DNA of 64,000 nt, from positions 1 to 64,000 of the forward strand of contig CAVYBY010000002.1 of assembly GCA_963766935.1 (NCBI GenBank), read 5' to 3'. This stretch comes from CAVYBY01 sp963766935 (GTDB lineage Bacteria > Actinomycetota > UBA4738 > HRBIN12). The notes beneath the pieces were generated by a model. That model made no database searches. It was not told where the DNA came from and saw only the letters and a list, made by a program, of their open reading frames with translations. Below, piece by piece: positions 9,035 to 17,280 of this stretch; position 1 is the first letter of the stretch; the number at the start of each line of letters is the position of its first letter. A program made the translations under genes and the position numbers.

Positions 9035-9142
9035 ACTGTTGGGCTGGATGATTCAGCGCGGGTCGCAGGTGCTCGTCGGCGTGCCGAGCGGGACTTGGTT
9101 GCGCCGTCTTCGCGACGACGCTGATCGCCGCCGCCGAGATCC

Positions 9143-9162
9143 TGTTGCAACGGCCTGCAACA
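9143..9162. promoter_or_regulatory. Inverted repeat TGTTGCA-N6-TGCAACA in a 316-base gene-free stretch
   Basis: The stretch 8986-9301 holds no gene that I can support. Besides the hairpin at 9006-9034 it contains this perfect 7-bp inverted repeat, about 140 bases before the DUF4331 start, and an AGGGAGG ribosome-binding site at the 3' end. The repeat could be an operator for the DUF4331-TPR-NicO genes; no second copy was found, so this is weak. Confidence 0.3.
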
Positions 9163-9301
9163 AGCAGTGCGGGTGATCCGCCCTCCGTGCAACCGCGAAG
9201 GGGGTGCGGGAAGGGAACCCGAGAGGAGGAGATGACTGCGCAGGCCGCCCAATGGCCGCCCTTTATCCCGTTTTCCGTTTTCGCAATCAGGGAGGGTTGG
9301 A

Positions 9302-10399
9302 ATGAATGCAAGCACTCGTACGAAACGGGTGACCCTGCTCGGGGCGGCGATCGCGGCAGTTGCGGTCCTCGCCCTGGGAACGGCCCCGCTCGTCGGGTTT
9401 GGCGCCGACCACCTCGACGCCCCCGACGCAACCTCGCCCGGGAACCGACCGGCGGCAGACATCAACGACGTTTACGTGTTCCAGGGTCACAACGGGTACC
9501 ACACGGTCCTTGCGATGACCACGCATCCGGCTGCCGGCGCGATCGCACCGCTCGCGTATGCGACGGACGTGGCCTACAAGCTGAACGTCGACCGCAACGG
9601 CGACGCCATGCAGGACCTCGTGTACCGCGTCCGGTTCGGGCCGCGTCACGACAATCACCAGTTCTACCGCGTGTGGCGGGTCACCCTGCACAACAGCATG
9701 GTGACCTCGTCCAAGGTCGTGGCCAAGGGCTGGACCGGTAAGACGAACTCGATTCAGGGCGGCGGCTGGGTCTTTGCCGGCCTGCGTTCGGACCCCTTCT
9801 TCTTCGATCTCGATGCCTTCCACGGCAGCGTGCTCGGGATGGGGCCGCGCAGGTTCTGCGACGGTCACGCCACCGACTTCTTCAAGCCCCTCAACGCCAA
9901 CGCGATCGTGATCGAGGTGCCCGACGGCGTTCTCGGCAAGAAGATCGGCGTCTGGGGCATCACGACGGCGAACAGGACCAACCGGCTCGACCGCATGGGC
10001 CGTCCTGCCATCAACACCGTCTTCAACTCGGGCAACGACAAGAACCGCTTCAACGAGACGAGCCCGGGAGTCGACTACGCTCGCTTCAGCGGCAACGTGA
10101 TCGGCACCCTCAAGGCCCTTTCGGGGCTGGACTCGGATGGTTCGTACACCACCGCGCAGGCGACGGGGCTCGCGCACGTCCTGCTGCCGGACATCCTCAC
10201 CTACGACACGTCGACGAAGGCGGTCGGCCCGCTCAACGGCCGCGCCCTCAGCGATGACGTGATCGACGCCGAGCTGAACATCGTGACCGGTGGATACCCA
10301 TTCCCCGGCCGGCACGGCACGGGTGCGATTCCGAGCGACTGCGTTGGGCCGCACCACGACTACCAGTCGGTCTTCCCGTACCTCGGGACGCCGCACTGA
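9302..10399 (+). CDS. DUF4331 family secreted protein
   Basis: 365 residues from ATG 9302, with an AGGGAGG ribosome-binding site. A signal peptide (MNASTRTKRVTLLGAAIAAV, hydrophobic to about residue 35) precedes ADHLDAPDATSPGNRPAADINDVYVFQG. This is the DUF4331 signature: 'DHxDAP...' followed by 'DINDVYVF'. Later blocks RNGDAMQDLVYRVRFG, GGGWVFAGLRSDPFFFDLDAF and ADFFKPLNANAIVIEVP-like sequence (about residues 195-215) also fit the family. The biochemical role of DUF4331 is not established; members are exported and often lie near TPR and metal-transport genes. Here the next genes are a TPR protein and a Ni/Co exporter, with a hairpin in between, so co-expression at reduced downstream level is likely. 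Confidence 0.85.
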   Translation: MNASTRTKRVTLLGAAIAAVAVLALGTAPLVGFGADHLDAPDATSPGNRPAADINDVYVFQGHNGYHTVLAMTTHPAAGAIAPLAYATDVAYKLNVDRNGDAMQDLVYRVRFGPRHDNHQFYRVWRVTLHNSMVTSSKVVAKGWTGKTNSIQGGGWVFAGLRSDPFFFDLDAFHGSVLGMGPRRFCDGHATDFFKPLNANAIVIEVPDGVLGKKIGVWGITTANRTNRLDRMGRPAINTVFNSGNDKNRFNETSPGVDYARFSGNVIGTLKALSGLDSDGSYTTAQATGLAHVLLPDILTYDTSTKAVGPLNGRALSDDVIDAELNIVTGGYPFPGRHGTGAIPSDCVGPHHDYQSVFPYLGTPH

Positions 10400-10414
10400 C
10401 GTCGTAACGCCGTC

Positions 10415-10444
10415 ACCCGGGGCGGGTCCATTCCCGCCCCGGGT
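10415..10444 (+). terminator. Hairpin between DUF4331 and TPR genes (terminator or attenuator)
   Basis: ACCCGGGGCGGG-tccatt-CCCGCCCCGGGT is a perfect 12-bp stem with a 6-base loop, 15 bases after the DUF4331 stop and 26 bases before the TPR start. Since the next two genes run the same way without another obvious promoter, it may act as a partial terminator. Confidence 0.65.
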
Positions 10445-10470
10445 CCGGCACGAATGGTGGAGGGAACGTC

Positions 10471-11850
10471 ATGAGGATGGGAAGGCTCGGTCTCCTGGCA
10501 GGGGGGATCGTCGGAGTGGCCGTCGCGATCGCCGTGGTCACGCACCTGCTCGCGCCGACGGACGTCGGTCCGATTCCACAGGTCGCGAACGGACATCTGT
10601 CGGCACCCGCGGCGCCCGGAGGCGATATCTCGTTGGATCCGGCGCCCAATCGCACGCAGCTCTCCGAGATCGATCGGTTGATCCGCGCGTACGACCGCCA
10701 GGCGAACGGAGGGCAGAACGCCAGCAGCCTCGCGTTCCTCGGTCGCCTCGAGCTCGAACGCGCCCGGCTCACCGCCGACGTCGACTCCTACGGCGCCGCG
10801 GTCCAGGCGCTCGAGGCCGCCAACGCCCTCGCCCCCCAGGACCTCGACACCGCCGTGGCGCTGGCGGGCACCCGCTACACCACCCACGACTTCACGGGCG
10901 CGCTGTCCCTTGCGCGCCGTGTGCTGGCCGAAGACGCGACGTCCACCGGCGCGCTCGCGGTCGAAGGCGACGCGCAGCTCGAGCTCGGCCGTTACGACGA
11001 GGCCACCGCCACGTACCGCCAGCTTCAGCAGGCGGCGCCGACCGCGGCCGCGATCCTCGTGCGCATGTCGCGGCTCTCCTTCTTGAAAGGAGACGTCGAC
11101 GCGGCCGAGCGGTTCGCGGCGCAGGCGGACAAAGAGGCCGCGACCGAGGGCGCGTTTGGTCCGAAGCTCGCCTTCTACTTCGTCTACCACGGCAAGCTCG
11201 AGCTGGATCTCGGCCACTACGCCACGGCGCTGCCGCTGTACGAGCACGCCGTCCGGGTGGCCCCCACCTTCTTCGTGGCGCTGTCGGGACTCGGCGCGGC
11301 CCAGGCGGCGAGCGTGAACTACGCCGACGCCATCCGGACGTACAAACGGGCAGTCCGCATCGTGCCCGATCCGATCTCGCTGGCCGCGCTTGGCGACCTC
11401 TACACCCTGACCGGCAAAACCCGCGCGGCCGAGGTGCAGTACGGCACGGTCCAGACGATCGCGACCATCGCCGCGCTGAACCGGCAGCTCTACGACCGCC
11501 AGCTGGCGCTCTTCTTCGCCGACCACGACCGGCAGATCGATCAGGCGGTTCAGATGGCCGGCGACTCGCTCGAGGTTCGAAAGGACATCTACGGCTACGA
11601 CGCCGACGCGTGGGCGCTGTATCGGGCCGGCCGGTACGAGGAAGCGCGGGCGGCCTCGGACCAGGCATTGTCACTCGGAACTCAGGACCCCAAGCTCTGG
11701 TACCACGCCGGGATGATCGCCGCCGCGCAGGGCGAGGACGCCCGGGCGCGTGACCTTCTGAGCCGGGCACTCGGACAGAGCCCGCACTTCGATCCGATCC
11801 AGGCACGGACGGCCGCGGCCGAGCTGGAGCGTTTGGGCGGAGCCGCATGA
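10471..11850 (+). CDS. TPR-repeat protein with N-terminal membrane anchor
   Basis: 459 residues. One hydrophobic segment (residues about 6-28) is an uncleaved anchor or signal peptide, followed by a linker and then helical tetratricopeptide repeats from about residue 75 to the end. Recognisable units include AVQALEAANALAPQDLDTAVA, ARRVLAEDATSTGALAVEGDA, RYDEATATYRQLQQAAPTAAA, DVDAAERFAAQADKEAATEG and YATALPLYEHAVRVAPTFFVA. TPRs mediate protein-protein contacts; the partner is unknown. The last codon overlaps the NicO start as ATGA (11847-11850), so the two are translationally coupled, and the DUF4331 gene lies directly upstream. The three probably form one extracytoplasmic/membrane system. 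Confidence 0.85.
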   Translation: MRMGRLGLLAGGIVGVAVAIAVVTHLLAPTDVGPIPQVANGHLSAPAAPGGDISLDPAPNRTQLSEIDRLIRAYDRQANGGQNASSLAFLGRLELERARLTADVDSYGAAVQALEAANALAPQDLDTAVALAGTRYTTHDFTGALSLARRVLAEDATSTGALAVEGDAQLELGRYDEATATYRQLQQAAPTAAAILVRMSRLSFLKGDVDAAERFAAQADKEAATEGAFGPKLAFYFVYHGKLELDLGHYATALPLYEHAVRVAPTFFVALSGLGAAQAASVNYADAIRTYKRAVRIVPDPISLAALGDLYTLTGKTRAAEVQYGTVQTIATIAALNRQLYDRQLALFFADHDRQIDQAVQMAGDSLEVRKDIYGYDADAWALYRAGRYEEARAASDQALSLGTQDPKLWYHAGMIAAAQGEDARARDLLSRALGQSPHFDPIQARTAAAELERLGGAA

Positions 11851-13283
11851 CGTTCGTCCGGCGGATATCCCTCGTGTCGGTGCTCGCCGCAGGCCTCGTG
11901 CTCGTGCCGGGGCTCGCGTGGGCGCACCCGCTGGGGAACTTCACGATCAATGCTTACGGCGGCCTGGTCGTGCGGCCGAGCGCCATCGTCGTCGACTTCG
12001 TGCTGGACATGGCCGAGATCCCGACTTATCAGGAGCGCACGAAGATCGACCGCAACACCGACGGGGCATTGGACGCCGGTGAGACCCAGGCCTACCGCGA
12101 GTCGAAATGCGCGGCGATGCGCAACAACCTGTCGCTCGCGGTGGACGGTCATCCGGCCACGCTCCGGGTGACGGACGCGACCCTCGAGTTCCTTCCCGGC
12201 GCAGCCGGTTTGACGACGCTCCGTTTGACGTGCCTCCTCGACGCGACGATCGGACCGTCCACCGCGCCGCGGACCGTCACCTACGAGGACGCGACGTTCC
12301 CCGGCCGGCTCGGCTGGCACGAGATCACCGCCGTTGGTGACCGGACGACGCTGGTGAAGAGCTCGGTGCCGACGGCGAGCAGCTCGAATCGCCTGCGCAG
12401 CTATCCGAAGGGCGTCCTGCCCCTCGGCGTTCGGACGGCCACCCTGAATGTACGTCCCGGCGGACCGGTGCTGACGGCGCCGATCGGCGAGCGGGCGATC
12501 GGCGAAGCGACCACAGCCCCCGAACGGGCCGGCGGTGGCGGCCTGCTGGCCGATCTTGCCGGCCGCCAGAATCTGTCGCTCGCGATCGTCTCGCTGATCC
12601 TGCTGGTCGCGTTTGGCGCAGGTGCGCTGCACGCGCTCGGGCCCGGACACGGCAAGAGCATGATCGGCGCGTATCTCGTCGGGTCGGGCGGCTCGATCCG
12701 GCAGGCGGCGGTCGTGGGCGCCGCGGTGTCCCTCATGCACACGGCTTCGGTGCTGGCGCTCGGTCTCATCGTCGTCTCGGCGGAGCGATTTCTTCCGCCC
12801 GAGAAGGTGTACCCGTGGCTCGGACTCGGGTCGGGGTTGATCGCGCTCACACTCGGCGCGTCGCTGCTGGTCTCACGGCTCCATCGGCTCGATGCGGGAC
12901 ACGGACACAGCCACGGTCACGAGGAGGGGCACACGCACGGCGGCTATGGACACGAGCATCCGGTTCCCGAGGCGACGCTCTCCCGAAAGGGCCTCATTGC
13001 TCTGGCGGTTGCCGGCGGGGTGCTGCCCTCGCCGAGTGCCCTCGTCGTGCTGTTGATCTCCATCTCCCTCGGCCGCACCGTCTTCGGTCTCGTCGTGATC
13101 GGAGCGTTCAGCATCGGGCTGGCGGCTTCGCTCGTCGGGGTTGGCGCGCTTGCGCTAGGTGCGCGGGAGCTCGCGTCACGGTATCTGTCGGGCAAGCTCT
13201 GGCGTCTGGCGCCGTTCGGCTCTGCCGCGGCGATCGCGATCGTCGGCGCGGCCCTGACCATCAAGGGGATCACGCAGGTCTGA
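11847..13283 (+). CDS. NicO/RcnA-family nickel-cobalt exporter-like membrane protein
   Basis: 478 residues. A cleavable signal (ending about residue 26, AWA-HPLGNFTIN) and an extracytoplasmic domain of about 210 residues precede a six-helix NicO-type membrane domain. The metal-site motif HALGPGHGKS is at residues 262-271, with a second conserved histidine in VSLMHTASVLALG. A histidine-rich loop, GHGHSHGHEEGHTHGGYGHEH, lies near residues 352-374; such loops bind Ni2+ or Co2+ in RcnA-like proteins. The family exports, or in some members imports, nickel and cobalt. 'HPLGNFTIN' starts are typical of the large exporter-like members fused to a periplasmic domain. ATGA coupling to the TPR gene points to a joint function. 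Confidence 0.8.
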   Translation: MTFVRRISLVSVLAAGLVLVPGLAWAHPLGNFTINAYGGLVVRPSAIVVDFVLDMAEIPTYQERTKIDRNTDGALDAGETQAYRESKCAAMRNNLSLAVDGHPATLRVTDATLEFLPGAAGLTTLRLTCLLDATIGPSTAPRTVTYEDATFPGRLGWHEITAVGDRTTLVKSSVPTASSSNRLRSYPKGVLPLGVRTATLNVRPGGPVLTAPIGERAIGEATTAPERAGGGGLLADLAGRQNLSLAIVSLILLVAFGAGALHALGPGHGKSMIGAYLVGSGGSIRQAAVVGAAVSLMHTASVLALGLIVVSAERFLPPEKVYPWLGLGSGLIALTLGASLLVSRLHRLDAGHGHSHGHEEGHTHGGYGHEHPVPEATLSRKGLIALAVAGGVLPSPSALVVLLISISLGRTVFGLVVIGAFSIGLAASLVGVGALALGARELASRYLSGKLWRLAPFGSAAAIAIVGAALTIKGITQV

Positions 13284-13288
13284 GGTTC

Positions 13289-16200
13289 CTACGAACTGCG
13301 CGCGATCTCGTCGCCGAGCAGGTCGTCGATCTCGCGAACGAGGGCCGTGGCGCCCATCTTCGAGAACAGCTCGCGCGCCTCGCGGAGGTCCTTGGCGGCG
13401 TCCGGATCGGCGAGCGCACGCCGGCTTCGGCCCCGTCCGAGCAGCGCGTGGCCCGATTCGACCGCGTCGCCCAGCGAGCGCCAGCCCTCCAGCGCGAGCC
13501 CGTAGCGCCCGACCGCGTCCTCGTGCCGGCCCTCGTGCTCGGCGATCCGGGCGCCGGCCGCCGCGACCGCGGCGCGAGGTCTGACGTGAACGACTCCATC
13601 GACGCCGTCGATCAGCTCGGCCGCGAGGTCCGCGCGTCCAAGCGCAAGCGCCGATCGGACGAGTCCCGCCAGACGTTCGGCGCGGTCGTTGGACGGCTTG
13701 TCCCGTCCGAGCCGAACGGCGTCACCAACGGCGGTCTCCGCCTCCGCGGTTCGGCCCGCCATCACGCAGATCATCGCCCTCGCGACGGCGCCGAGTGCGA
13801 CCGACGAATGGTCGGCGTCCGCGTGGCGGCCGAGTTCGGCGAGCCGGTCGTACGCGGCCGCCGCTCGGCCTCGGAGCGCCTCGATCATCACGACGAAGGA
13901 GCCGGCCCAGCCCTCCGCCCCGTCGTACCCGTGCGCCCTCGCCATCTCGACGACGGCCGCACCCTCCACGAGCGCTTCGTCGTGCCGCCCCACGTCGAAG
14001 AGGTACTCCACGGCGGAGGCACGGGACCAGAGCTCCGTGAATCGCTGGCCGCGCGCCGCGGCATTGACGGCGCCGCCCTGCACCTCCGCGAGCGCGGCCG
14101 CGGACCCGTCCGCCTGCCAGAGGCAGTGGGCGAGGTTCATCCTCGCGATGTTGGCGTCGCCCGACTCCCGCTCGGTCGACAGCGTCGCCGCCCGCCGCAT
14201 GTCCTCCAGCGCTCCCGGGGACCCCATCTGGAAACGGGACAGCGCCAGGAACCCCAGAATCTCGGCTTCGAGGTCGTCGAGCCCGAGCTCACGGGCCATC
14301 GAGAGGCTCCGCTCCCCGAGGGCGATGGCTCCCTCGTACGCCGCGCTCACGGCACGAAAGGACGCGAAGTTGTTCAAGACCCGGGCAAGGTCCTTGCTCG
14401 GCCCTGCGTCGTCGAGGGTCGGGAGGATCTCGTCGATCACCCCGAGATCCAGTCCGCCGTACGACGTGGTGATGCCCGCGAGCGAGACCGCCTGGGCGAT
14501 CTCGAGCGGGTCCCCGCCGGCGCGGGCCTCGGCGACGGCGGTCTCGGCGAGCGCGCGAGCCTCCTCGACGTCGCCGCGGATGTTGAGGCTCGAGGCGAGC
14601 CGCCGCAACGCCGTGTTCCGGTGCGTGCTCTCCGGCGGGGCGAGCGCGAGGGCGCGACGGGCCTGCTCGACGGCTCGCGACACGTCGAGGGCGTTCCCGC
14701 GGTAGGCGGCCGACGACAGGTGCTCGACGGCGGCGTCGCGGACCTCGTCGGAGGTGTCCCCGTATTCGATCGCCCGTTCGTAGTGGTGAGCGAGGATCTC
14801 GGACTGATCCTCCGCGCGGTCGCCGAGAATCGACTCGATCCACCCAGCCGCCGCGACGTGCAGCGCCGCGCGGGCGGCGCGCGGGATCTGGGCATACGCC
14901 ACGTCGCGCACGAGCGCGTGCCAGAAGGCGATCTCGCTCTGGCCCGCCATCGACGACGTCCGCGCCGGGCGCACCAGCTCCTTGCGCGTCAGCTCGTGGA
15001 GCGCCTCGCCGACGGCCGCCTCGTCGAGTCCGGTGAGCGCCTGGACCGAGCCCGACCAGAAGATCTTTCCCATGACCGCCGCGGCCTGGAGCAGCCGCTT
15101 GCGCTCGGGGGACAGGGTGTCGAGCCGGGCCGCGATCAGCGCCTGGACGCTCTCCGGGAACGGCGCGCCGGCCTCCTCGCCCAGCGACAGGGTCCGTCCG
15201 CCATCCTGGAGCAAGCCTCGGTCGCGGAGCATGCGGACGAACTCCTCTGCGTACAGGGGGTTCCCGCTCGCTCGCTCCAGAAGGACGGCCTGCAGCTCGG
15301 CCGGGAGCAACGTCTGATCGAGAAGCGCGGCGATGAGCCGGGCGGTATCGGCGTCCGACAGGGGCTCGAGGTTGATCGTCGTGACGTTGCGCTTGCCTCC
15401 GGACCAGCCCGGGTGGGACTCGAAGAGCTCGGGCCGGGCCGTGCACACGACGAACAGGGGCACGCCCTCGGACCACTCGGCGAGCTGCTCCAGGAACTGG
15501 AGCATCGCCGGGTCGGCCCAGTGGATGTCCTCGACGACCAGGACGGCCGGCGTCTCGGTGGCGACCGCTTCGAGGAACGCCCGCCACGCCGTGAAGAGCT
15601 CGTCGCGCCCGATCCCCGCTGCTGCCTCGAGGCCGACGAGGGGATCCAGGCGTGCGCGGACCCAGTCGTGCTCGGGCGTCGCCGGCGGCACCGCGGCGTC
15701 GAGCTTCCCGGCGACGGCAGCCGCATCGTCGGATTCGAGGATGCCCGCCTGCGCCTTGACGATCTCGCCCAGCGCCCAGAACGCGATGCCGTCGCCGTAG
15801 GGCAGACACCGCCCCTGCCGCCAGACGATCAGCTCCGGGAGCGAGTCGACGTGTGCCGCCAGCTCGGCGACGAGCCTGGTCTTGCCGACGCCCGGCTCGC
15901 CGGCGATCGTGACGAGCTGCACGGACGATCCCTGCAGTGCTTTGTCGAACGTCGCCCGCAGGATCGCGAGGTCGAGCTCCCGACCGACGAGCGGCGAGGT
16001 GTAGGAACGGGCGATGTCGATCCCGAACCGGGACCGTGCCTCGACCGCGCGCCACAGCGCGACGGGCTCGCTCTTGCCCTTCAGCTCGACCGGCTCGAGC
16101 GTCTCGTAGGTGAAGAGACGGTCGGTCGCCGCGTGCGTACCGGCCCCGACGACCACCGAGCCCACCGGCGCCGCGCCCTGCAGACGCGACGCGGTGTTCA

Positions 16201-16684
16201 CGACGTCGCCGGTGACGATGCCCTCGCCGAGCTCGGGGCGGGCTCCGAGGGTGACCACGGCCTCGCCGGTGTTCACCCCGATCCGCACGCTGAGGTTCAG
16301 GTCCGCGGTGTGCTCGTTCAGCTCCTCGATCTCCTCCAGGATCTCGAGGCCGCTTCTGACCGCTCGTTCGGCGTCGTCCTCGTGCACCACCGGGGCGCCG
16401 AAGACGGCCATGACGGCGTCGCCGATGAACTTCTCGACCGTGCCGCCGTAACGCTCGATCACCGTGCGCAGCAGTTGGTGATAGGGGCGGAGGCGAGCGC
16501 GGACCTCCTCGGGGTCGGCGTGCTCCGAGGCGGCGGTGAACCCGACCAGGTCGCAGAACAGGACCGTGACGACCTTGCGTTCCTCGGAGGTGGCCGGCGC
16601 GGCGGCCTGCATCGGCGCGCCGCACTCAAGGCAGAACTTCGCTCGCTCGGGATTCTCAGCGCCGCAGGCGGAACAGGTCGGCAT
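13289..16684 (-). CDS. Zinc-ribbon / class III adenylyl cyclase / AAA ATPase / TPR signalling protein
   Basis: 1131 residues, starting at ATG 16684. Order of parts: zinc ribbon (C4, C7, C18, C21); class III nucleotide cyclase, about 35-215, with metal aspartates D45 (FCDLVGFT) and D89 (FIGDAVMAVFG), the adenine-selecting lysine of EKFIGD, and the transition-state Asn/Arg of VVNTASRL (N163, R167); AAA/STAND-type ATPase with Walker A GEPGVGKT (262-269) and LVVEDIHWAD as Walker B; then a helical TPR-like half. All catalytic residues are present, so cAMP synthesis controlled by the sensor ATPase is plausible. It is transcribed towards the NicO gene, with 5 bases between the stops. A second protein of the same architecture lies at 49049-52594. 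Confidence 0.85.
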   Translation of the reverse strand: MPTCSACGAENPERAKFCLECGAPMQAAAPATSEERKVVTVLFCDLVGFTAASEHADPEEVRARLRPYHQLLRTVIERYGGTVEKFIGDAVMAVFGAPVVHEDDAERAVRSGLEILEEIEELNEHTADLNLSVRIGVNTGEAVVTLGARPELGEGIVTGDVVNTASRLQGAAPVGSVVVGAGTHAATDRLFTYETLEPVELKGKSEPVALWRAVEARSRFGIDIARSYTSPLVGRELDLAILRATFDKALQGSSVQLVTIAGEPGVGKTRLVAELAAHVDSLPELIVWRQGRCLPYGDGIAFWALGEIVKAQAGILESDDAAAVAGKLDAAVPPATPEHDWVRARLDPLVGLEAAAGIGRDELFTAWRAFLEAVATETPAVLVVEDIHWADPAMLQFLEQLAEWSEGVPLFVVCTARPELFESHPGWSGGKRNVTTINLEPLSDADTARLIAALLDQTLLPAELQAVLLERASGNPLYAEEFVRMLRDRGLLQDGGRTLSLGEEAGAPFPESVQALIAARLDTLSPERKRLLQAAAVMGKIFWSGSVQALTGLDEAAVGEALHELTRKELVRPARTSSMAGQSEIAFWHALVRDVAYAQIPRAARAALHVAAAGWIESILGDRAEDQSEILAHHYERAIEYGDTSDEVRDAAVEHLSSAAYRGNALDVSRAVEQARRALALAPPESTHRNTALRRLASSLNIRGDVEEARALAETAVAEARAGGDPLEIAQAVSLAGITTSYGGLDLGVIDEILPTLDDAGPSKDLARVLNNFASFRAVSAAYEGAIALGERSLSMARELGLDDLEAEILGFLALSRFQMGSPGALEDMRRAATLSTERESGDANIARMNLAHCLWQADGSAAALAEVQGGAVNAAARGQRFTELWSRASAVEYLFDVGRHDEALVEGAAVVEMARAHGYDGAEGWAGSFVVMIEALRGRAAAAYDRLAELGRHADADHSSVALGAVARAMICVMAGRTAEAETAVGDAVRLGRDKPSNDRAERLAGLVRSALALGRADLAAELIDGVDGVVHVRPRAAVAAAGARIAEHEGRHEDAVGRYGLALEGWRSLGDAVESGHALLGRGRSRRALADPDAAKDLREARELFSKMGATALVREIDDLLGDEIARSS

Positions 16685-16736
16685 GCCGCGCTGAGTCTAG
16701 AGGCGGCACAATGCTCCCGTGCGAGAGGAGGCGGGG

Positions 16737-17240
16737 ATGACGACGATTCGTGACTCGATCGAGTCGGCGGTCGGATATCTGACCGAACATCCGGATGAGG
16801 CGCGGTACACGGACTCCGTGGCGGTCGCCACGCTCGGTGAGGCGCTCCATGTGGAGGTGGAGGGGACGAGCGGTGAACGCGCGACGACGGACATGCCGGC
16901 CTCCATCGGTGGCCTCGGGGCCGCGCCGTCGCCCGCGTGGTTCCTCCGGGCCGGCCTCGCGTCGTGCGTCGCCGCGCTGATCGCGCTCCGGGCGGCCCAG
17001 CGGGAGGTCGAGCTCACGGTCCTTCGCGTCACGGTCGACAGCGAATCCGACGACCGGGGCATCCTCGGCGTCGATCCTTCGGTGCCGGCCGGGCCGATCT
17101 CGGTTCGGATCGACGTCCACGTCGAGGCGCCCGGCGCCGCGGAGACGGCCGTGCGGGAGCTCGTGGACTGGGGCGTCGAGCACTGCCCGGTCGCCGACGC
17201 CGTCCGCCGAGCGGTCGACGTCTCCGTCACCCGCTCCTGA
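16737..17240 (+). CDS. OsmC-family peroxiredoxin-like protein
   Basis: 167 residues from ATG 16737, chosen because GAGAGGAGGCGGGG lies directly upstream; the GTG at 16719 would put that site inside the gene. Both redox cysteines typical of OsmC/Ohr proteins are visible, in GLASCVAALIALRA and in WGVEHCPVADAV. Between them is RVTVDSESDDRGILG, followed by the C-terminal RIDVHVEAPGAAETAVRELVD. OsmC/Ohr enzymes reduce organic hydroperoxides in the cytoplasm. The gene is divergent from the cyclase-ATPase gene (about 50 bases between starts), and 40 bases precede the polymerase gene, so a short oxidative/DNA-damage unit is possible. Confidence 0.85.
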   Translation: MTTIRDSIESAVGYLTEHPDEARYTDSVAVATLGEALHVEVEGTSGERATTDMPASIGGLGAAPSPAWFLRAGLASCVAALIALRAAQREVELTVLRVTVDSESDDRGILGVDPSVPAGPISVRIDVHVEAPGAAETAVRELVDWGVEHCPVADAVRRAVDVSVTRS

Positions 17241-17280
17241 GGCCGGCGCTCGTCGAGGCGCCCGGCGTATCGTTCCCCCG

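Noticed and set aside
12815..16753. 1312-residue open frame on the plus strand opposite the first cyclase-ATPase gene
   Set aside because: It is the antisense shadow of a high-GC gene. The product is arginine-, glycine- and histidine-rich with no motif, while the minus strand gives complete cyclase and ATPase motifs.
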